48,184 nt of DNA from an uncultured Candidatus Pelagibacter sp. (GCA_905620495.1 CAJQTK010000015.1:1-48184); one strand, 5' to 3'; positions 1 to 8,675 are shown, counted from the stretch's first letter. Numbers and translations are program-made. The notes: generated by a model not told the origin, from the letters alone.

Positions 1-192
1 TTCTTCTAGATTTCTAAAATAAACCTCACCCTTTTTCTCAAATATTTTTGAAATACTCATTCCAGCATTTTCTACAATCAAATTATCTATATCAATAAAT
101 GGAAGATCTAATTTTTTAGAAACTAAATTGCCAATAGAAGATTTTCCAGACCCCATCATGCCTAAAAAAACGAGGTTTTTAATTGAATACAT
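1..192 (-). CDS. aroK: Shikimate kinase, N-terminal part (gene cut by window edge)
   Basis: Shikimate kinase phosphorylates shikimate with ATP in the cytoplasmic route to chorismate. Only the first 64 codons are present; the frame is open to base 1. The sequence shows the P-loop GMMGSGKS at residues 11-18 and the FIDID segment at 32-36, whose Asp residues bind Mg and shikimate in this family. The ATG at 192-190 is the natural start because the P-loop follows about ten residues later, as in other AroK proteins. It is divergent from the small gene at 251; the 58 bp between them hold no promoter I can name with confidence. The same pathway is served by aroA further right in the window. Confidence 0.87.
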   Translation of the reverse strand, partial: MYSIKNLVFLGMMGSGKSSIGNLVSKKLDLPFIDIDNLIVENAGMSISKIFEKKGEVYFRNLEE

Positions 193-250
193 AAGCTTTC
201 TTTATTGAAAAAACACAAATATGTCTTAATTTGAAATTAATAGAGAATAT

Positions 251-427
251 ATGCAATTTTCAAAAAATACAAGTACTGGCACAAGTAAAAACTTTATAAT
301 TAAAATAATATTAGTTTTTATTGTTATTATTGGTGCAGTGATATTATTGAACAAAATTGATTTTCCATCCCCTAATACAGAAATTGAAAAAATCATTCCA
401 AATGAAAAACTTAAAATTATTAAATAA
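251..427 (+). CDS. Small single-span membrane protein, unknown function
   Basis: A 58-residue protein with a Lys/Ser/Thr-rich N-terminus, one hydrophobic segment at about residues 16-33, and a short polar tail rich in Glu, Lys and Ile. It looks like an N-in, C-out anchored peptide. It ends inside the start of the next gene: its last 26 bp overlap the signal-peptide codons of the gene at 402, which suggests translational coupling. An overlapping frame on the other strand (226-441) is less likely because this frame has the same direction as the following gene and a clear membrane-anchor layout. I do not recognise a family. Confidence 0.55.
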   Translation: MQFSKNTSTGTSKNFIIKIILVFIVIIGAVILLNKIDFPSPNTEIEKIIPNEKLKIIK

Positions 428-2162
428 AAAATATTTATCATTTATTTTATTTTGTTTATTTTTTGGATTTACCGCTCAATCTCAAGAACCTATTGATATA
501 TGGAATATTGAAGAGAAAAAAGCTACTGAAAATCTTGATACAATTGAAAATACTGAAGAAAAAAACGTTACACAGAATAGCATTTATAAAATGCAATCCC
601 AAAAAGATAATCAAATAAATATAGAAGAGGATCAGGCATTAGCCTCAAATACAATCAAAATTGTAGGGCTGTATGATCCAGCAGAAAATGGACTAAATAT
701 TAATATGTGGTCTAATTCAAACGGAGAGCAAATCTTAAATATATTTAAAAGAATTAATAAAATGAATCTTTCAAAAGATGCTTCAGAAATTTTAGATATT
801 TTACTTTTAACTAATGCTCATTATCCAAAAATAAATATTTCGAAAGATCAATTCTTAGAATTAAAATCAAACTGGCTTATTAAAAATTCTAATCTTCAAT
901 TAATTGAAAACTATTTAATAAGAAATCAAATAATTAACGACCACCCCAAACTTACCAAATTATTAGTGAATGATTATCTTTCTAGATCTAAAATAAAAAA
1001 GGCATGTGAGATATTTTCTAATATTAAAGGTCTAATCCAGGATGATTATTTATCAAAATTTAACATTTATTGTTTAATTAATAATAACAAAAAAGAAGAG
1101 GCTCAATTATTATTAGATTTAAAAAAAGAAGTAGGTTTTGATAATAAATTTTATGAAAACAAAATAAATTTTTTAATGGGATATTCTAATGAACCAGATG
1201 TAGAGATATCAGAAAATACAATTTTAGATTTTCATCTATCACACAGGACCAATCCCCAATTTAAATTTGAACCTAAGGACTCTACATCCAAACAAATTTG
1301 GAAATATTTATCAACATCAAATTTATTAGATAGTACTAAAGATATAGAGATTACTGATATAGATAAGATTAATCTTATTGAAAAAGCCACACATGAAAAA
1401 CATTATGAAGAAAAAGAATTATTTGAACTTTATAAAAGATTTCAATTCAATATTAATCAATTATTAAATATTAAAGAATCCACAAAAGTATTATCAGCTG
1501 TTGAATCAAGAGCGTTAATTTATCAAGGAATTTTAATTACTACTGAAATTGAAAGTAAACTTCTATTAATAAATGCTTTAAAGAACTCATTCAAAAATGA
1601 GGGCATGGAAAATGCATTTGATGGGGAGCTAAGAGCGTTTTTAAAAGAGATTGAAAAAGAAGAAGTTCCTTCTAATTTTACCTCTTTTTATAATAACTAT
1701 ATTGATTTAGATAAAACTGAATTAACCAGTATTAAAATAAATAATAAAGTCTTACATCAATCAAAATTAATTAACTATTTCAAAGGTGGAGTTTCGTTAA
1801 AAAATATAACTAAAGATTTAAATGATTCATTGAAAAAAGTTAAAAAAAATAAAAAATATTTCTTTTCAAAAAAAGACATCATTCTAGTTGAAACTTTTAA
1901 GTCAGACGGTATTCAGGTATCAAAAAAATTTAAAGATCTATATGAGATAAAAGAGTCAGAAATACCCTCCGATATTCAAATATTTATTAATACTTCCGAT
2001 ATGGCAGCCGCTATGCTGCGAATTGTTGAGATTATTGGGCAAGATGAGATAAAAGACATCGATGATGATACATTATATTTTATAATCAGTACCCTTAATC
2101 AGCTTGATGTTGACCCACTAAGAAATAAGATTCTTCTTAAAGTTCTTCCTTTAAAAGTTTAA
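402..2162 (+). CDS. Secreted alpha-helical protein of unknown function
   Basis: A 586-residue protein. The frame is open from 357, but I chose the ATG at 402 because it gives a typical signal peptide: a Lys-rich start, a Leu/Phe-rich core and an Ala-Gln-Ser region near residue 27. Residues about 30-80 are acidic and low in complexity. The rest is Leu/Ile/Lys/Asn-rich and looks mainly helical, reminiscent of tetratricopeptide or similar helical repeats, but I see no clean repeat unit and no catalytic motif. It probably acts in the periplasm or at the envelope. It lies between aroK and def and follows the small membrane protein with overlap, so the two may work together. No function is assigned. 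Confidence 0.75.
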   Translation: MKNLKLLNKKYLSFILFCLFFGFTAQSQEPIDIWNIEEKKATENLDTIENTEEKNVTQNSIYKMQSQKDNQINIEEDQALASNTIKIVGLYDPAENGLNINMWSNSNGEQILNIFKRINKMNLSKDASEILDILLLTNAHYPKINISKDQFLELKSNWLIKNSNLQLIENYLIRNQIINDHPKLTKLLVNDYLSRSKIKKACEIFSNIKGLIQDDYLSKFNIYCLINNNKKEEAQLLLDLKKEVGFDNKFYENKINFLMGYSNEPDVEISENTILDFHLSHRTNPQFKFEPKDSTSKQIWKYLSTSNLLDSTKDIEITDIDKINLIEKATHEKHYEEKELFELYKRFQFNINQLLNIKESTKVLSAVESRALIYQGILITTEIESKLLLINALKNSFKNEGMENAFDGELRAFLKEIEKEEVPSNFTSFYNNYIDLDKTELTSIKINNKVLHQSKLINYFKGGVSLKNITKDLNDSLKKVKKNKKYFFSKKDIILVETFKSDGIQVSKKFKDLYEIKESEIPSDIQIFINTSDMAAAMLRIVEIIGQDEIKDIDDDTLYFIISTLNQLDVDPLRNKILLKVLPLKV

Positions 2163-2188
2163 AATTTATAATAAAATAATCTCTAATT

Positions 2189-2707
2189 ATGTCAGTTAAA
2201 AAAATTTTAACAGAACCAAACAAGTTATTACGTCAAATATCAAAGAGTGTTGATAAAGTTGGTGATGCGGAGAGAACACTAATGGATGATATGCTTGATA
2301 CAATGTATGACGCTCCTGGTATTGGTCTTGCAGCTATTCAGATTGGAGTTCCTAAAAGAATTATAGTTATGGATCTTGGTAGAGATGAAGATAACAAAGA
2401 ACCAAGGTATTTAGTCAATCCAGTTATAAAAAATAAAAATGAGGAGAAAGCAAAATATGAAGAAGGATGCTTATCTGTACCAGACCAGTTTGCAGAGATA
2501 GAAAGACCCAACTCATGTGAAGTCGAGTATTTGGACTATAATGGAAAAAAACAAGTATTAAAAGCAGATGGATTATTAGCAACTTGCATTCAACATGAAA
2601 TGGATCATCTAGAGGGAATTTTGTTTATTGATTATTTATCGAAATTAAAAAAATCAATGATTATAAAAAAACTTTCTAAGATTAAGGTTAAAAGAGAAAT
2701 TTTTTAG
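2189..2707 (+). CDS. def: Peptide deformylase
   Basis: Removes the N-formyl group from nascent proteins at the ribosome, using a bound metal ion (usually Fe2+). All three family motifs are present: GIGLAAIQ at residues 44-51, EGCLSVP at 92-98 with metal ligand Cys94, and HEMDH at 136-140 with two His ligands and the catalytic Glu. The length of 172 residues is normal. It is followed 3 bp later by fmt, which adds the formyl group that Def removes, and then by truA. The 26-bp gap upstream leaves little room for its own promoter, so it may be read through from the gene at 402. Confidence 0.96.
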   Translation: MSVKKILTEPNKLLRQISKSVDKVGDAERTLMDDMLDTMYDAPGIGLAAIQIGVPKRIIVMDLGRDEDNKEPRYLVNPVIKNKNEEKAKYEEGCLSVPDQFAEIERPNSCEVEYLDYNGKKQVLKADGLLATCIQHEMDHLEGILFIDYLSKLKKSMIIKKLSKIKVKREIF

Positions 2708-2710
2708 AAA

Positions 2711-3643
2711 ATGTTAAAAAAAATTGTATTTATGGGTACCCCATTATTTGCTGTGCCGATATTAAAATCATTATATCAAAATGGTTACTCAGTATCAGTG
2801 GTGTATACACAGCCACCTCAAAAATCACAAAGAGGACAAAAGATTAATAAATCACCTGTTCAAGGAATTTCAGAAACCCTAAAAATAGAATACAGAACAC
2901 CAAGTTCATTAAAAAACAATACTAAAGAATATAATTACTTAAAAGAATTAAATGCGGATATAGCAATTGTGGTTGCTTACGGACAAATTATTCCAAAAAA
3001 GTATTTAAGTTTAGTTAAAAAAGGTTTTATTAATATTCACGCATCACTCCTTCCAAAATGGAGAGGAGCAGCGCCTATTCAAAGATCAATTATGAATTTA
3101 GAAAAAGAAACGGGTATCAGCGTTATGAGAATAGAGGAAAAATTAGATACAGGACCTATTTGTAATTCTTATAAAATAGAAATTATGACTGATGATAATT
3201 CAGAAACAATATCTGAAAAGCTTTCCACAATAGCGGCGGAAAAAATATTGGATAATATTGACAATATCCTAGACGATAAAATAGAATTTAAAGAACAGAA
3301 TCATAATGAAGCAAGCTATGCAGCCAAAATTGAAAAAACAGAAGGCCAAATAGAATGGGGTGAAACTGCAGAAAATATTATTGGTAAAATAAATGGATTA
3401 TATCCAAGTCCTGGTGCTTTTTTTACTTACAATGGGGAAAGATATAAAATTTTAAAAGCAAGTTTAGCTCTTGGTAGTGGTAAAATTGGAGAGGTATTAG
3501 ATAACTATTTAGAGATTAGTTGTGGCAATAAAAAATCAATTAAAGTTCTAGAAATTCAAAGACAAGGGAAAAGGCCTCAAAATATTAGTGAATTTATGCT
3601 TGGATCGCAAATTAAAAAAGGTTCAAAATTAAGTAATGCATAG
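2711..3643 (+). CDS. fmt: Methionyl-tRNA formyltransferase
   Basis: Transfers formyl from 10-formyl-tetrahydrofolate to Met-tRNA(fMet) for translation initiation. The sequence carries the N-terminal nucleotide-like fold starting MGTP, the motif NIHASLLPKWRGAAPIQ from residue 108, with Asn109 and His110, and LDTGP with Asp146. These match the catalytic Asn, His and Asp of the family. A C-terminal OB-like domain occupies about residues 205-310. The length of 310 is typical. Its end overlaps the truA start by 8 bp, so the two are translationally coupled in a def-fmt-truA unit. Confidence 0.96.
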   Translation: MLKKIVFMGTPLFAVPILKSLYQNGYSVSVVYTQPPQKSQRGQKINKSPVQGISETLKIEYRTPSSLKNNTKEYNYLKELNADIAIVVAYGQIIPKKYLSLVKKGFINIHASLLPKWRGAAPIQRSIMNLEKETGISVMRIEEKLDTGPICNSYKIEIMTDDNSETISEKLSTIAAEKILDNIDNILDDKIEFKEQNHNEASYAAKIEKTEGQIEWGETAENIIGKINGLYPSPGAFFTYNGERYKILKASLALGSGKIGEVLDNYLEISCGNKKSIKVLEIQRQGKRPQNISEFMLGSQIKKGSKLSNA

Positions 3644-4376
3644 ATATCAAATTTTAATTGAATATGTTGGAACCAATTTTGTTGGTTGGCAAATTCAATC
3701 TAAAGGAAAATCAATTCAAAAATTAATTCAAACAAAACTATCTAAACTTTTAAAAGAAAAAATATTATTAATTGGATCTGGAAGAACAGACTCAGGGGTT
3801 CATGCCATTGAACAATCAGCACATTTTGAATGCAAAAAAGAAATTCAAAACATAGATAAATTTTTAAAATCAATAAATCACTTTGTAAATAATATGAGTG
3901 TATCAATTATAAACATTAAAAAGAGAAACATAAATTTTCATGCAAGATTTTCTGCAAAACAAAGGATTTATAAATATGTAATTTTTAATCGATTGAGTAG
4001 ACCTTCTATAGAAAAAGAAAGAGGGTGGCACATAATTAAAGAGCTAGATGTTACTTTAATGAAAGAAGGTGCAAAAAAACTTTTAGGCACTAAGGATTTT
4101 TCTACATTTAGATCATCAAGCTGTAATGCTAAAAGTCCAATTCGAACTATGAAATCAATTAAAATAAAATCAATTAAAGGAAGAATTGAAATACAATTTA
4201 AATCTCAATCATTTTTACAACAACAAGTTAGATCAATGGTTGGTTGCTTAAAATATCTAGCTGAAAAAAAATGGGATTTAAAAAAGTTTGATTTTGTTTT
4301 TAAATCAAAAAAAAGAATACTTTGTGCTCCTCTTGCACCAGCTGAAGGTTTGTTTTTAGAAAAAGTTATTTATTAG
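3636..4376 (+). CDS. truA: tRNA pseudouridine synthase A
   Basis: Converts uridines 38-40 in the anticodon stem-loop of tRNAs to pseudouridine. The GRTDSGVHA motif at residues 49-57 contains the catalytic Asp52. Other family blocks are visible, including the early GTNFVGWQ segment and the DFSTFRSSSC region in the second half. The 246-residue length is normal. Its ATG lies within the last codons of fmt. Its 3' end overlaps by 11 bp the 3' end of the opposite-strand SET-domain gene, so no separate terminator fits between the two convergent units. Confidence 0.95.
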   Translation: MHRYQILIEYVGTNFVGWQIQSKGKSIQKLIQTKLSKLLKEKILLIGSGRTDSGVHAIEQSAHFECKKEIQNIDKFLKSINHFVNNMSVSIINIKKRNINFHARFSAKQRIYKYVIFNRLSRPSIEKERGWHIIKELDVTLMKEGAKKLLGTKDFSTFRSSSCNAKSPIRTMKSIKIKSIKGRIEIQFKSQSFLQQQVRSMVGCLKYLAEKKWDLKKFDFVFKSKKRILCAPLAPAEGLFLEKVIY

Positions 4377-4848
4377 ATTTTTGTCGACCAATACTGAATT
4401 TTTTATTAATTCTCCATCTTGATTCAGTTCGAACAATATAACCACAACAGTTTTTAGAACGGCATTTACATGCGAATTGTTTATAGTCTTCATCGTAACC
4501 AAAACCATAATCGGCAGTTATTTCTTCACCTTTTTTAATATCCTTTATGGCAACCACCCATAACTTTAAACCTGTTCCATTATAATCACAGTTATTAGAA
4601 CAAGAGTGATTTATTAACCGTGCAGGGTTCCATGAAACATCTCCATCCATGTCATATTTCTTATTTAAGTTAAATAAGTAGATAGGTTTTGCATTATCAA
4701 ATCTTTCAGTCTCTTCTGTTTGTTTTTTAGTAATAATTTTACCAACATAATCAATAATTCTAGTACCTTCGTTAATATCTTTTGCAGCATAAAGGCCACG
4801 ACCCTTTTTATCGATGTCAGATTTTTGAATTCTATAAAGTTTCATCAT
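4366..4848 (-). CDS. SET-domain protein methyltransferase with post-SET cysteines
   Basis: A 160-residue protein with a complete SET fold, the class of S-adenosylmethionine-dependent lysine methyltransferases first known from eukaryotic histone modifiers. Visible hallmarks are GRGLYA at residues 16-21, RLINHSC at 77-83 (SAM-binding NHSC), GEEITADYGF at 107-116 with the catalytic-pocket Tyr114, and a post-SET cluster CKCRSKNCCGYI at 127-138 (CxCxxxxC), which binds zinc in eukaryotic enzymes. The frame extends upstream to a TTG at 4884, but I prefer the ATG at 4848 because the SET homology begins there and the extension has no conserved look. It lies 28 bp downstream of the HDAC-family gene. 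Its substrate is unknown; a ribosomal or nucleoid protein is possible. Confidence 0.85.
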   Translation of the reverse strand: MMKLYRIQKSDIDKKGRGLYAAKDINEGTRIIDYVGKIITKKQTEETERFDNAKPIYLFNLNKKYDMDGDVSWNPARLINHSCSNNCDYNGTGLKLWVVAIKDIKKGEEITADYGFGYDEDYKQFACKCRSKNCCGYIVRTESRWRINKKFSIGRQKSNK

Positions 4849-4876
4849 GAGTTCTTTAATGTCTATTGAGAAATTA

Positions 4877-5806
4877 TCAATCAAATTCTATTAAAGCTTT
4901 TACATGCATCTCAGTACTTTCTTGAAGTGCTAAGAGGTCGTAACCGCCTTCTAGGATAGAGACCACTTTTCCATTACAATATAATCTAGATGACTCTAAA
5001 GTTCTTTTGGTGATTTCGTAAAAATCTTTGCTCTCTAATTGAAATTGGGCTAATGGATCATCCTTATGGGCATCAAAACCGGCAGAGATTAATATAAATT
5101 CAGGTTTAAATTCATCTATTTTTTTCAGTACATATTCATAAGCACTTAAATACTCCTCAGAGGTCGTGCCAGCAGGCAGTGGAATATTGAATATATTATT
5201 ATGTTTACCTTTTTCTTGTTCTGTACCAGACCCAGGGTAGTACGGGAATTGATGAGTTGAAATATATAAAACTTTCTCATCGTCATAGAAAATGTCTTGC
5301 GTTCCGTTTCCATGATGAACGTCGAAATCAATGATTGCAATTTTATTAAGTTTATATTTATCTATTAGGTAATTAGCTCCAACAGCTACATTGTTGTAAA
5401 TACAAAAACCCATAGCTTTATTTTTTTCTGCATGGTGTCCTGGAGGTCTGACGGCACAAAAAGCATTTTTAAATTCATTATTTTGAACACCATCAATAGC
5501 CGTAATGATTGATCCTACGGCATCTGAAGTCGCTTCTTTACTGCCTGGAGAGACAATTGTATCTCCATCTAAAAAAGACAATCCTTTCTTTGGAAAAGAT
5601 GATTCTACAAAATTTATATAATCAGAATTGTGAGTTATTTCTAAAAGTGATCTGTCAAATTTTGAAGGTTTTTTCCAAATCAAATTTTTATTATCTAACT
5701 TTTTAAAATTGTCGATTACTGCTGTAACTCTATCAATTTTTTCTGGATGTCCGTCGCCTGTATTGTGATTTTGATAAGTATCAGAGGTGATTAAACCAGT
5801 TTTCAT
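4877..5806 (-). CDS. Histone-deacetylase-family hydrolase
   Basis: A 309-residue member of the arginase/deacetylase fold that includes class II histone deacetylases, acetylpolyamine amidohydrolases and acetoin-utilisation proteins. Visible motifs are RPPGHHA at residues 120-126 (His124-His125 charge relay), GFCIYNN at 133-139, DFDVHHGNGTQ at 160-170 with likely Zn ligands Asp162 and His164, GFDAH at 243-247 with Zn ligand Asp245, and EGGYDL at 286-291 with the active-site Tyr289. All catalytic positions are intact, so it is probably an active amide hydrolase. The start ATG follows directly on the stop of the 64-aa gene upstream. Its pairing with a SET methyltransferase suggests removal and addition of lysine marks on shared targets, which is an inference. 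Confidence 0.9.
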   Translation of the reverse strand: MKTGLITSDTYQNHNTGDGHPEKIDRVTAVIDNFKKLDNKNLIWKKPSKFDRSLLEITHNSDYINFVESSFPKKGLSFLDGDTIVSPGSKEATSDAVGSIITAIDGVQNNEFKNAFCAVRPPGHHAEKNKAMGFCIYNNVAVGANYLIDKYKLNKIAIIDFDVHHGNGTQDIFYDDEKVLYISTHQFPYYPGSGTEQEKGKHNNIFNIPLPAGTTSEEYLSAYEYVLKKIDEFKPEFILISAGFDAHKDDPLAQFQLESKDFYEITKRTLESSRLYCNGKVVSILEGGYDLLALQESTEMHVKALIEFD

Positions 5807-6001
5807 TTAAGATTTATATTCTTGGTAAATGGTTTCTCGCTCTACTTTAGCCATTCCTATAGTTCTTTCTACAAACTCATTTCGCTGTTCTCTATTTTTA
5901 AAAATAAAAAAACAAACTGTATCTTTAGAATGATAAATGGCTTTTAATTCATCATCAATCTCGCTTAGTTCTTTTGGGATATCCGCTTTAATGCAAATCA
6001 T
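5807..6001 (-). CDS. Small conserved-looking protein of unknown function
   Basis: A 64-residue acidic soluble protein with no membrane segment. Its ATG overlaps the dapE stop by one base (TAATG) and its stop is directly followed by the ATG of the HDAC-family gene, so it is tightly held in the operon. The composition is mixed: a central hydrophobic strand-like stretch with Cys and Phe at about residues 29-35, followed by a Glu/Arg-rich helix-like half. This resembles a compact alpha/beta fold rather than a spurious frame. I do not recognise the family. In many alphaproteobacteria the HDAC-family gene neighbours xseB, but this sequence does not look like the exonuclease VII small subunit. Confidence 0.65.
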   Translation of the reverse strand: MICIKADIPKELSEIDDELKAIYHSKDTVCFFIFKNREQRNEFVERTIGMAKVERETIYQEYKS

Positions 6002-7155
6002 TAAAAGTAATTTTTAAGAATTTCAGAATATATTTTTGTTAACTTCTTTAAATCTGAAATAGATACTGCCTCATCTACTTTATGCATTGTTTTGCCTACT
6101 AGACCAAATTCTAAACATGGAGCTATTTTTCTAATAAATCTCGCATCTGAAGTTCCACCTGTTGTGGACAGTTGAGGTTTAATTTTTGTAATTTTTTTTA
6201 TAACATCTTGAATCATGTAAGTAGTTTTATTAGGTTTAGTTAAAAAAGCTTCACCTGATACACGGTATTCTATTTTAAAATTAGACTTATTTTTTTTAGT
6301 AATTTTTTTAAAAATTTTATTTAATCTATTTTTTAAGCTAGAGGACGTGTGTTTATTGTTAAATCTTATGTTAAATGTAGCTCTAGCAACACTTGGAATA
6401 ACGTTGTCAGCAGTATTATCAATATTAATTTTAGTTACTTCTAAATTTGTTGGTTGAAAATCTTTTGTTCCTTTATCAAATTTTATTTCTTTTATTTCAT
6501 TTAGTATTTTGATCATTGTAGTTGATGGGTTGTTAGCACGATGAGGATAGGCAACGTGGCCTTGAGTTCCAATTATAGTTAACTCTGCATTGATACTTCC
6601 TCTTCTACCAATTTTAATCATTTCACCAAGTTTATTAGGGTTAGTAGGCTCTCCAACTAAACAAAAATCTATTTTTTCTTTTTTCTTTTTTAGGTAATCA
6701 ACTACTTTTTTGGTGCCGTTAATTGCAACACCTTCTTCATCACCTGTAATCAATAAACTAATAGAACCCTTAAATTTTTTATTATTTGATATAAAGTTAT
6801 TTACTGCAACAACCCAACTTGCTATTGCACCTTTCATATCATTTGCACCTCTTCCAATTAAGTGGTTTTTTTTAATAGCAGGACTAAATGGTTTTACAGT
6901 CCAATCTTTTAAATTTCCTGGAGGCACCACATCCAAGTGACCTGCAAACATAAAGTTTGGTTGTGTATTACCTAATCTTGCGTATAAATTTTTAACTGGT
7001 TTAGAATTTTTGTCTTCAAATTCTAATATTTTATACTTAAATCCAATAGTAGTTAGTTTATTGGCTAAGAATTTCATTACACCTACATCAATAGGTGTAA
7101 TGCTTGGAAATCTTATTAGCTCTTTTGCTAATGTAATTTCATTATAAGTTGGCAT
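6001..7155 (-). CDS. dapE: Succinyl-diaminopimelate desuccinylase
   Basis: Cleaves N-succinyl-LL-2,6-diaminopimelate to LL-diaminopimelate and succinate in lysine and peptidoglycan precursor synthesis. It is a two-zinc M20-family peptidase fold. The sequence shows GHLDVVPPG at residues 72-80 (His73, Asp75), GRGANDMKG at 101-109 (Asp106 bridging the metals), DEEG at 139-142 with catalytic Glu140 and Glu141, a LVGEPT segment, and near the C-terminus TGGTSDARF and a MHKVDE motif with the last His ligand. The length of 384 is standard. Its ATG is preceded immediately by the dapD stop, giving a dapD-dapE pair. Confidence 0.95.
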   Translation of the reverse strand: MPTYNEITLAKELIRFPSITPIDVGVMKFLANKLTTIGFKYKILEFEDKNSKPVKNLYARLGNTQPNFMFAGHLDVVPPGNLKDWTVKPFSPAIKKNHLIGRGANDMKGAIASWVVAVNNFISNNKKFKGSISLLITGDEEGVAINGTKKVVDYLKKKKEKIDFCLVGEPTNPNKLGEMIKIGRRGSINAELTIIGTQGHVAYPHRANNPSTTMIKILNEIKEIKFDKGTKDFQPTNLEVTKINIDNTADNVIPSVARATFNIRFNNKHTSSSLKNRLNKIFKKITKKNKSNFKIEYRVSGEAFLTKPNKTTYMIQDVIKKITKIKPQLSTTGGTSDARFIRKIAPCLEFGLVGKTMHKVDEAVSISDLKKLTKIYSEILKNYF

Positions 7156-7974
7156 TTAGTCTCTCAATAGATCGTTAATAGAAGTTTTAGATCTAGTTTT
7201 TTCATCAACTTGTTTAATTATTACCGCACAATATAAAGCAGGCCCCTTACCATCTTTGCTTGGTAAGCTACCTGGAACTATTACTGAGTAAGGTGGAATT
7301 TTTCCATAGATTACTTCACCAGTTTCTCTGTAAACAATTTTTGTAGATTGACCAATAAATACACCCATAGATAAAACTGACCCTTCACCTACGATTACTC
7401 CTTCAACTATTTCAGACCGAGCGCCAACAAAACAGTTATCCTCAACAATTGTTGGATTAGCCTGCATTGGCTCTAATACTCCACCAATTCCAGCACCACC
7501 AGATATGTGACAGTTTTTTCCTATTTGAGCACAAGACCCAACTGACGCCCAAGTATCGACCATAGTTCCCTCATCCACATAAGCTCCAATGTTTACAAAT
7601 GAAGGCATCAAGACAACATTTTTTCCAATGAAAGATCCATGTCTAACCACTCCATTAGGCACCATTCTAAAGCCAGCTTTTTTATGCTCTTCTCTTCCCC
7701 AGCCTGCAGTTTTCCCTCTAACTTTATCCCACCATGTTGCGTAAGGGCCTGCAAGAGTTTGCATTTCGTTAGTTTTAAAACTTAAAAGGATTGCTTTTTT
7801 AATCCACTGATGAACTACCCACTCATTATCTTTTTTTTCAGCAACTCTTAAAACACCTTTATCAACAAGTTCAATTGTTTTTTTAATTGCATTTAATATT
7901 GATTGGTCTGATTGACCATTAATTGAATCTTTATTGTCCCAAGCTGTATTGATAATGTTTTCAAATTCTTTCAT
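7156..7974 (-). CDS. dapD: Tetrahydrodipicolinate N-succinyltransferase
   Basis: Transfers succinyl from succinyl-CoA to 2,3,4,5-tetrahydrodipicolinate, the step that commits to the succinylase branch of lysine synthesis. The 272-residue protein has the N-terminal helical part and a long left-handed beta-helix of hexapeptide repeats through about residues 115-220, with Gly-rich stretches such as [11 protein letters not shown]. It is directly upstream of dapE, whose substrate arises two steps later. The HAD phosphatase gene ends 29 bp upstream. The length and the order argB, HAD, dapD, dapE match many alphaproteobacteria. Confidence 0.96.
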   Translation of the reverse strand: MKEFENIINTAWDNKDSINGQSDQSILNAIKKTIELVDKGVLRVAEKKDNEWVVHQWIKKAILLSFKTNEMQTLAGPYATWWDKVRGKTAGWGREEHKKAGFRMVPNGVVRHGSFIGKNVVLMPSFVNIGAYVDEGTMVDTWASVGSCAQIGKNCHISGGAGIGGVLEPMQANPTIVEDNCFVGARSEIVEGVIVGEGSVLSMGVFIGQSTKIVYRETGEVIYGKIPPYSVIVPGSLPSKDGKGPALYCAVIIKQVDEKTRSKTSINDLLRD

Positions 7975-8003
7975 AGTTTTAACTTATCTTTTGTAGGTTA
8001 GTT

Positions 8004-8675
8004 TTATTGTGCTTTTAATATATTAATTTCTTGAAGAAAAGAAGGCAAGATCTTAATCTTATAATCAATATAAGGTTTATGGGCATCTTTTTTTGCAAAA
8101 GCCTCATCATTTTCAAGCCAACAAGTTTTCATTCCTAGATTTTTAGCTTGTTCTAAATTATGAGCAATATCTTCAATCAATATTGATTTTGTTGAATCTA
8201 AATCAAATTTTTCTACAATTTTTTTGTAAGGTTCAATTTTTGGTTTTGGGATAAAGTTGGCATCAACAATATCAAATGTTCCATCAAACAAGCCATCTAT
8301 ACCCAGTTGTTTAGTTACGTTTTCAACATGAGCATGAGAACCATTTGTAAAAATATATTTCTTTTCCTTAATTTTAATTAATTCTTCTCGCAATAGCTCA
8401 TCTTTGGGAAGCCAGCTAATATCTATATCGTGAACAAATTCAAGAAATTCATGTGGATCAATTTTATCATGATTCATTAACCCTGATAATGTTGTTCCAT
8501 ATTCGTAGAAGTACTCTTTTTGAATTTCTCTTGCTTTAATTAAATCTACATTAAATTTTTTTGAAATGAAGGAAGACATCTTCTTATCAATCTCTGAAAA
8601 AACTTTTGTTTGACCGCTATAAAGAGTGTTATCAAGGTCAAATAACCAGTATTTTATATTAAGTAAATTTTTCAT
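8004..8675 (-). CDS. HAD-superfamily pyrimidine 5'-nucleotidase-like phosphatase
   Basis: A 223-residue haloacid-dehalogenase-fold hydrolase. Motif I, WLFDLDNTLYSG, at residues 10-21 supplies nucleophile Asp13 and acid Asp15. Motif II is the IFTNGSH region, motif III the Lys of KPKIEPY, and motif IV IEDIAHN. The DNTLY form and a mainly helical cap at about residues 25-95 match the pyrimidine 5'-nucleotidase (Sdt1-like) subgroup, which dephosphorylates UMP, CMP and related nucleotides. The start ATG overlaps the argB stop by 4 bp. The same gene commonly lies between argB and dapD in alphaproteobacteria. The exact substrate cannot be read from the sequence. Confidence 0.85.
   Translation of the reverse strand: MKNLLNIKYWLFDLDNTLYSGQTKVFSEIDKKMSSFISKKFNVDLIKAREIQKEYFYEYGTTLSGLMNHDKIDPHEFLEFVHDIDISWLPKDELLREELIKIKEKKYIFTNGSHAHVENVTKQLGIDGLFDGTFDIVDANFIPKPKIEPYKKIVEKFDLDSTKSILIEDIAHNLEQAKNLGMKTCWLENDEAFAKKDAHKPYIDYKIKILPSFLQEINILKAQ

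Noticed and set aside
226..441. Minus-strand hydrophobic frame of 71 codons
   Set aside because: It is antisense to the small membrane gene at 251-427, which has the better start, orientation and overlap with the next gene.
4849..4884. TTG-initiated extension of the SET protein
   Set aside because: Twelve added residues show no family similarity and an ATG lies where SET homology begins.
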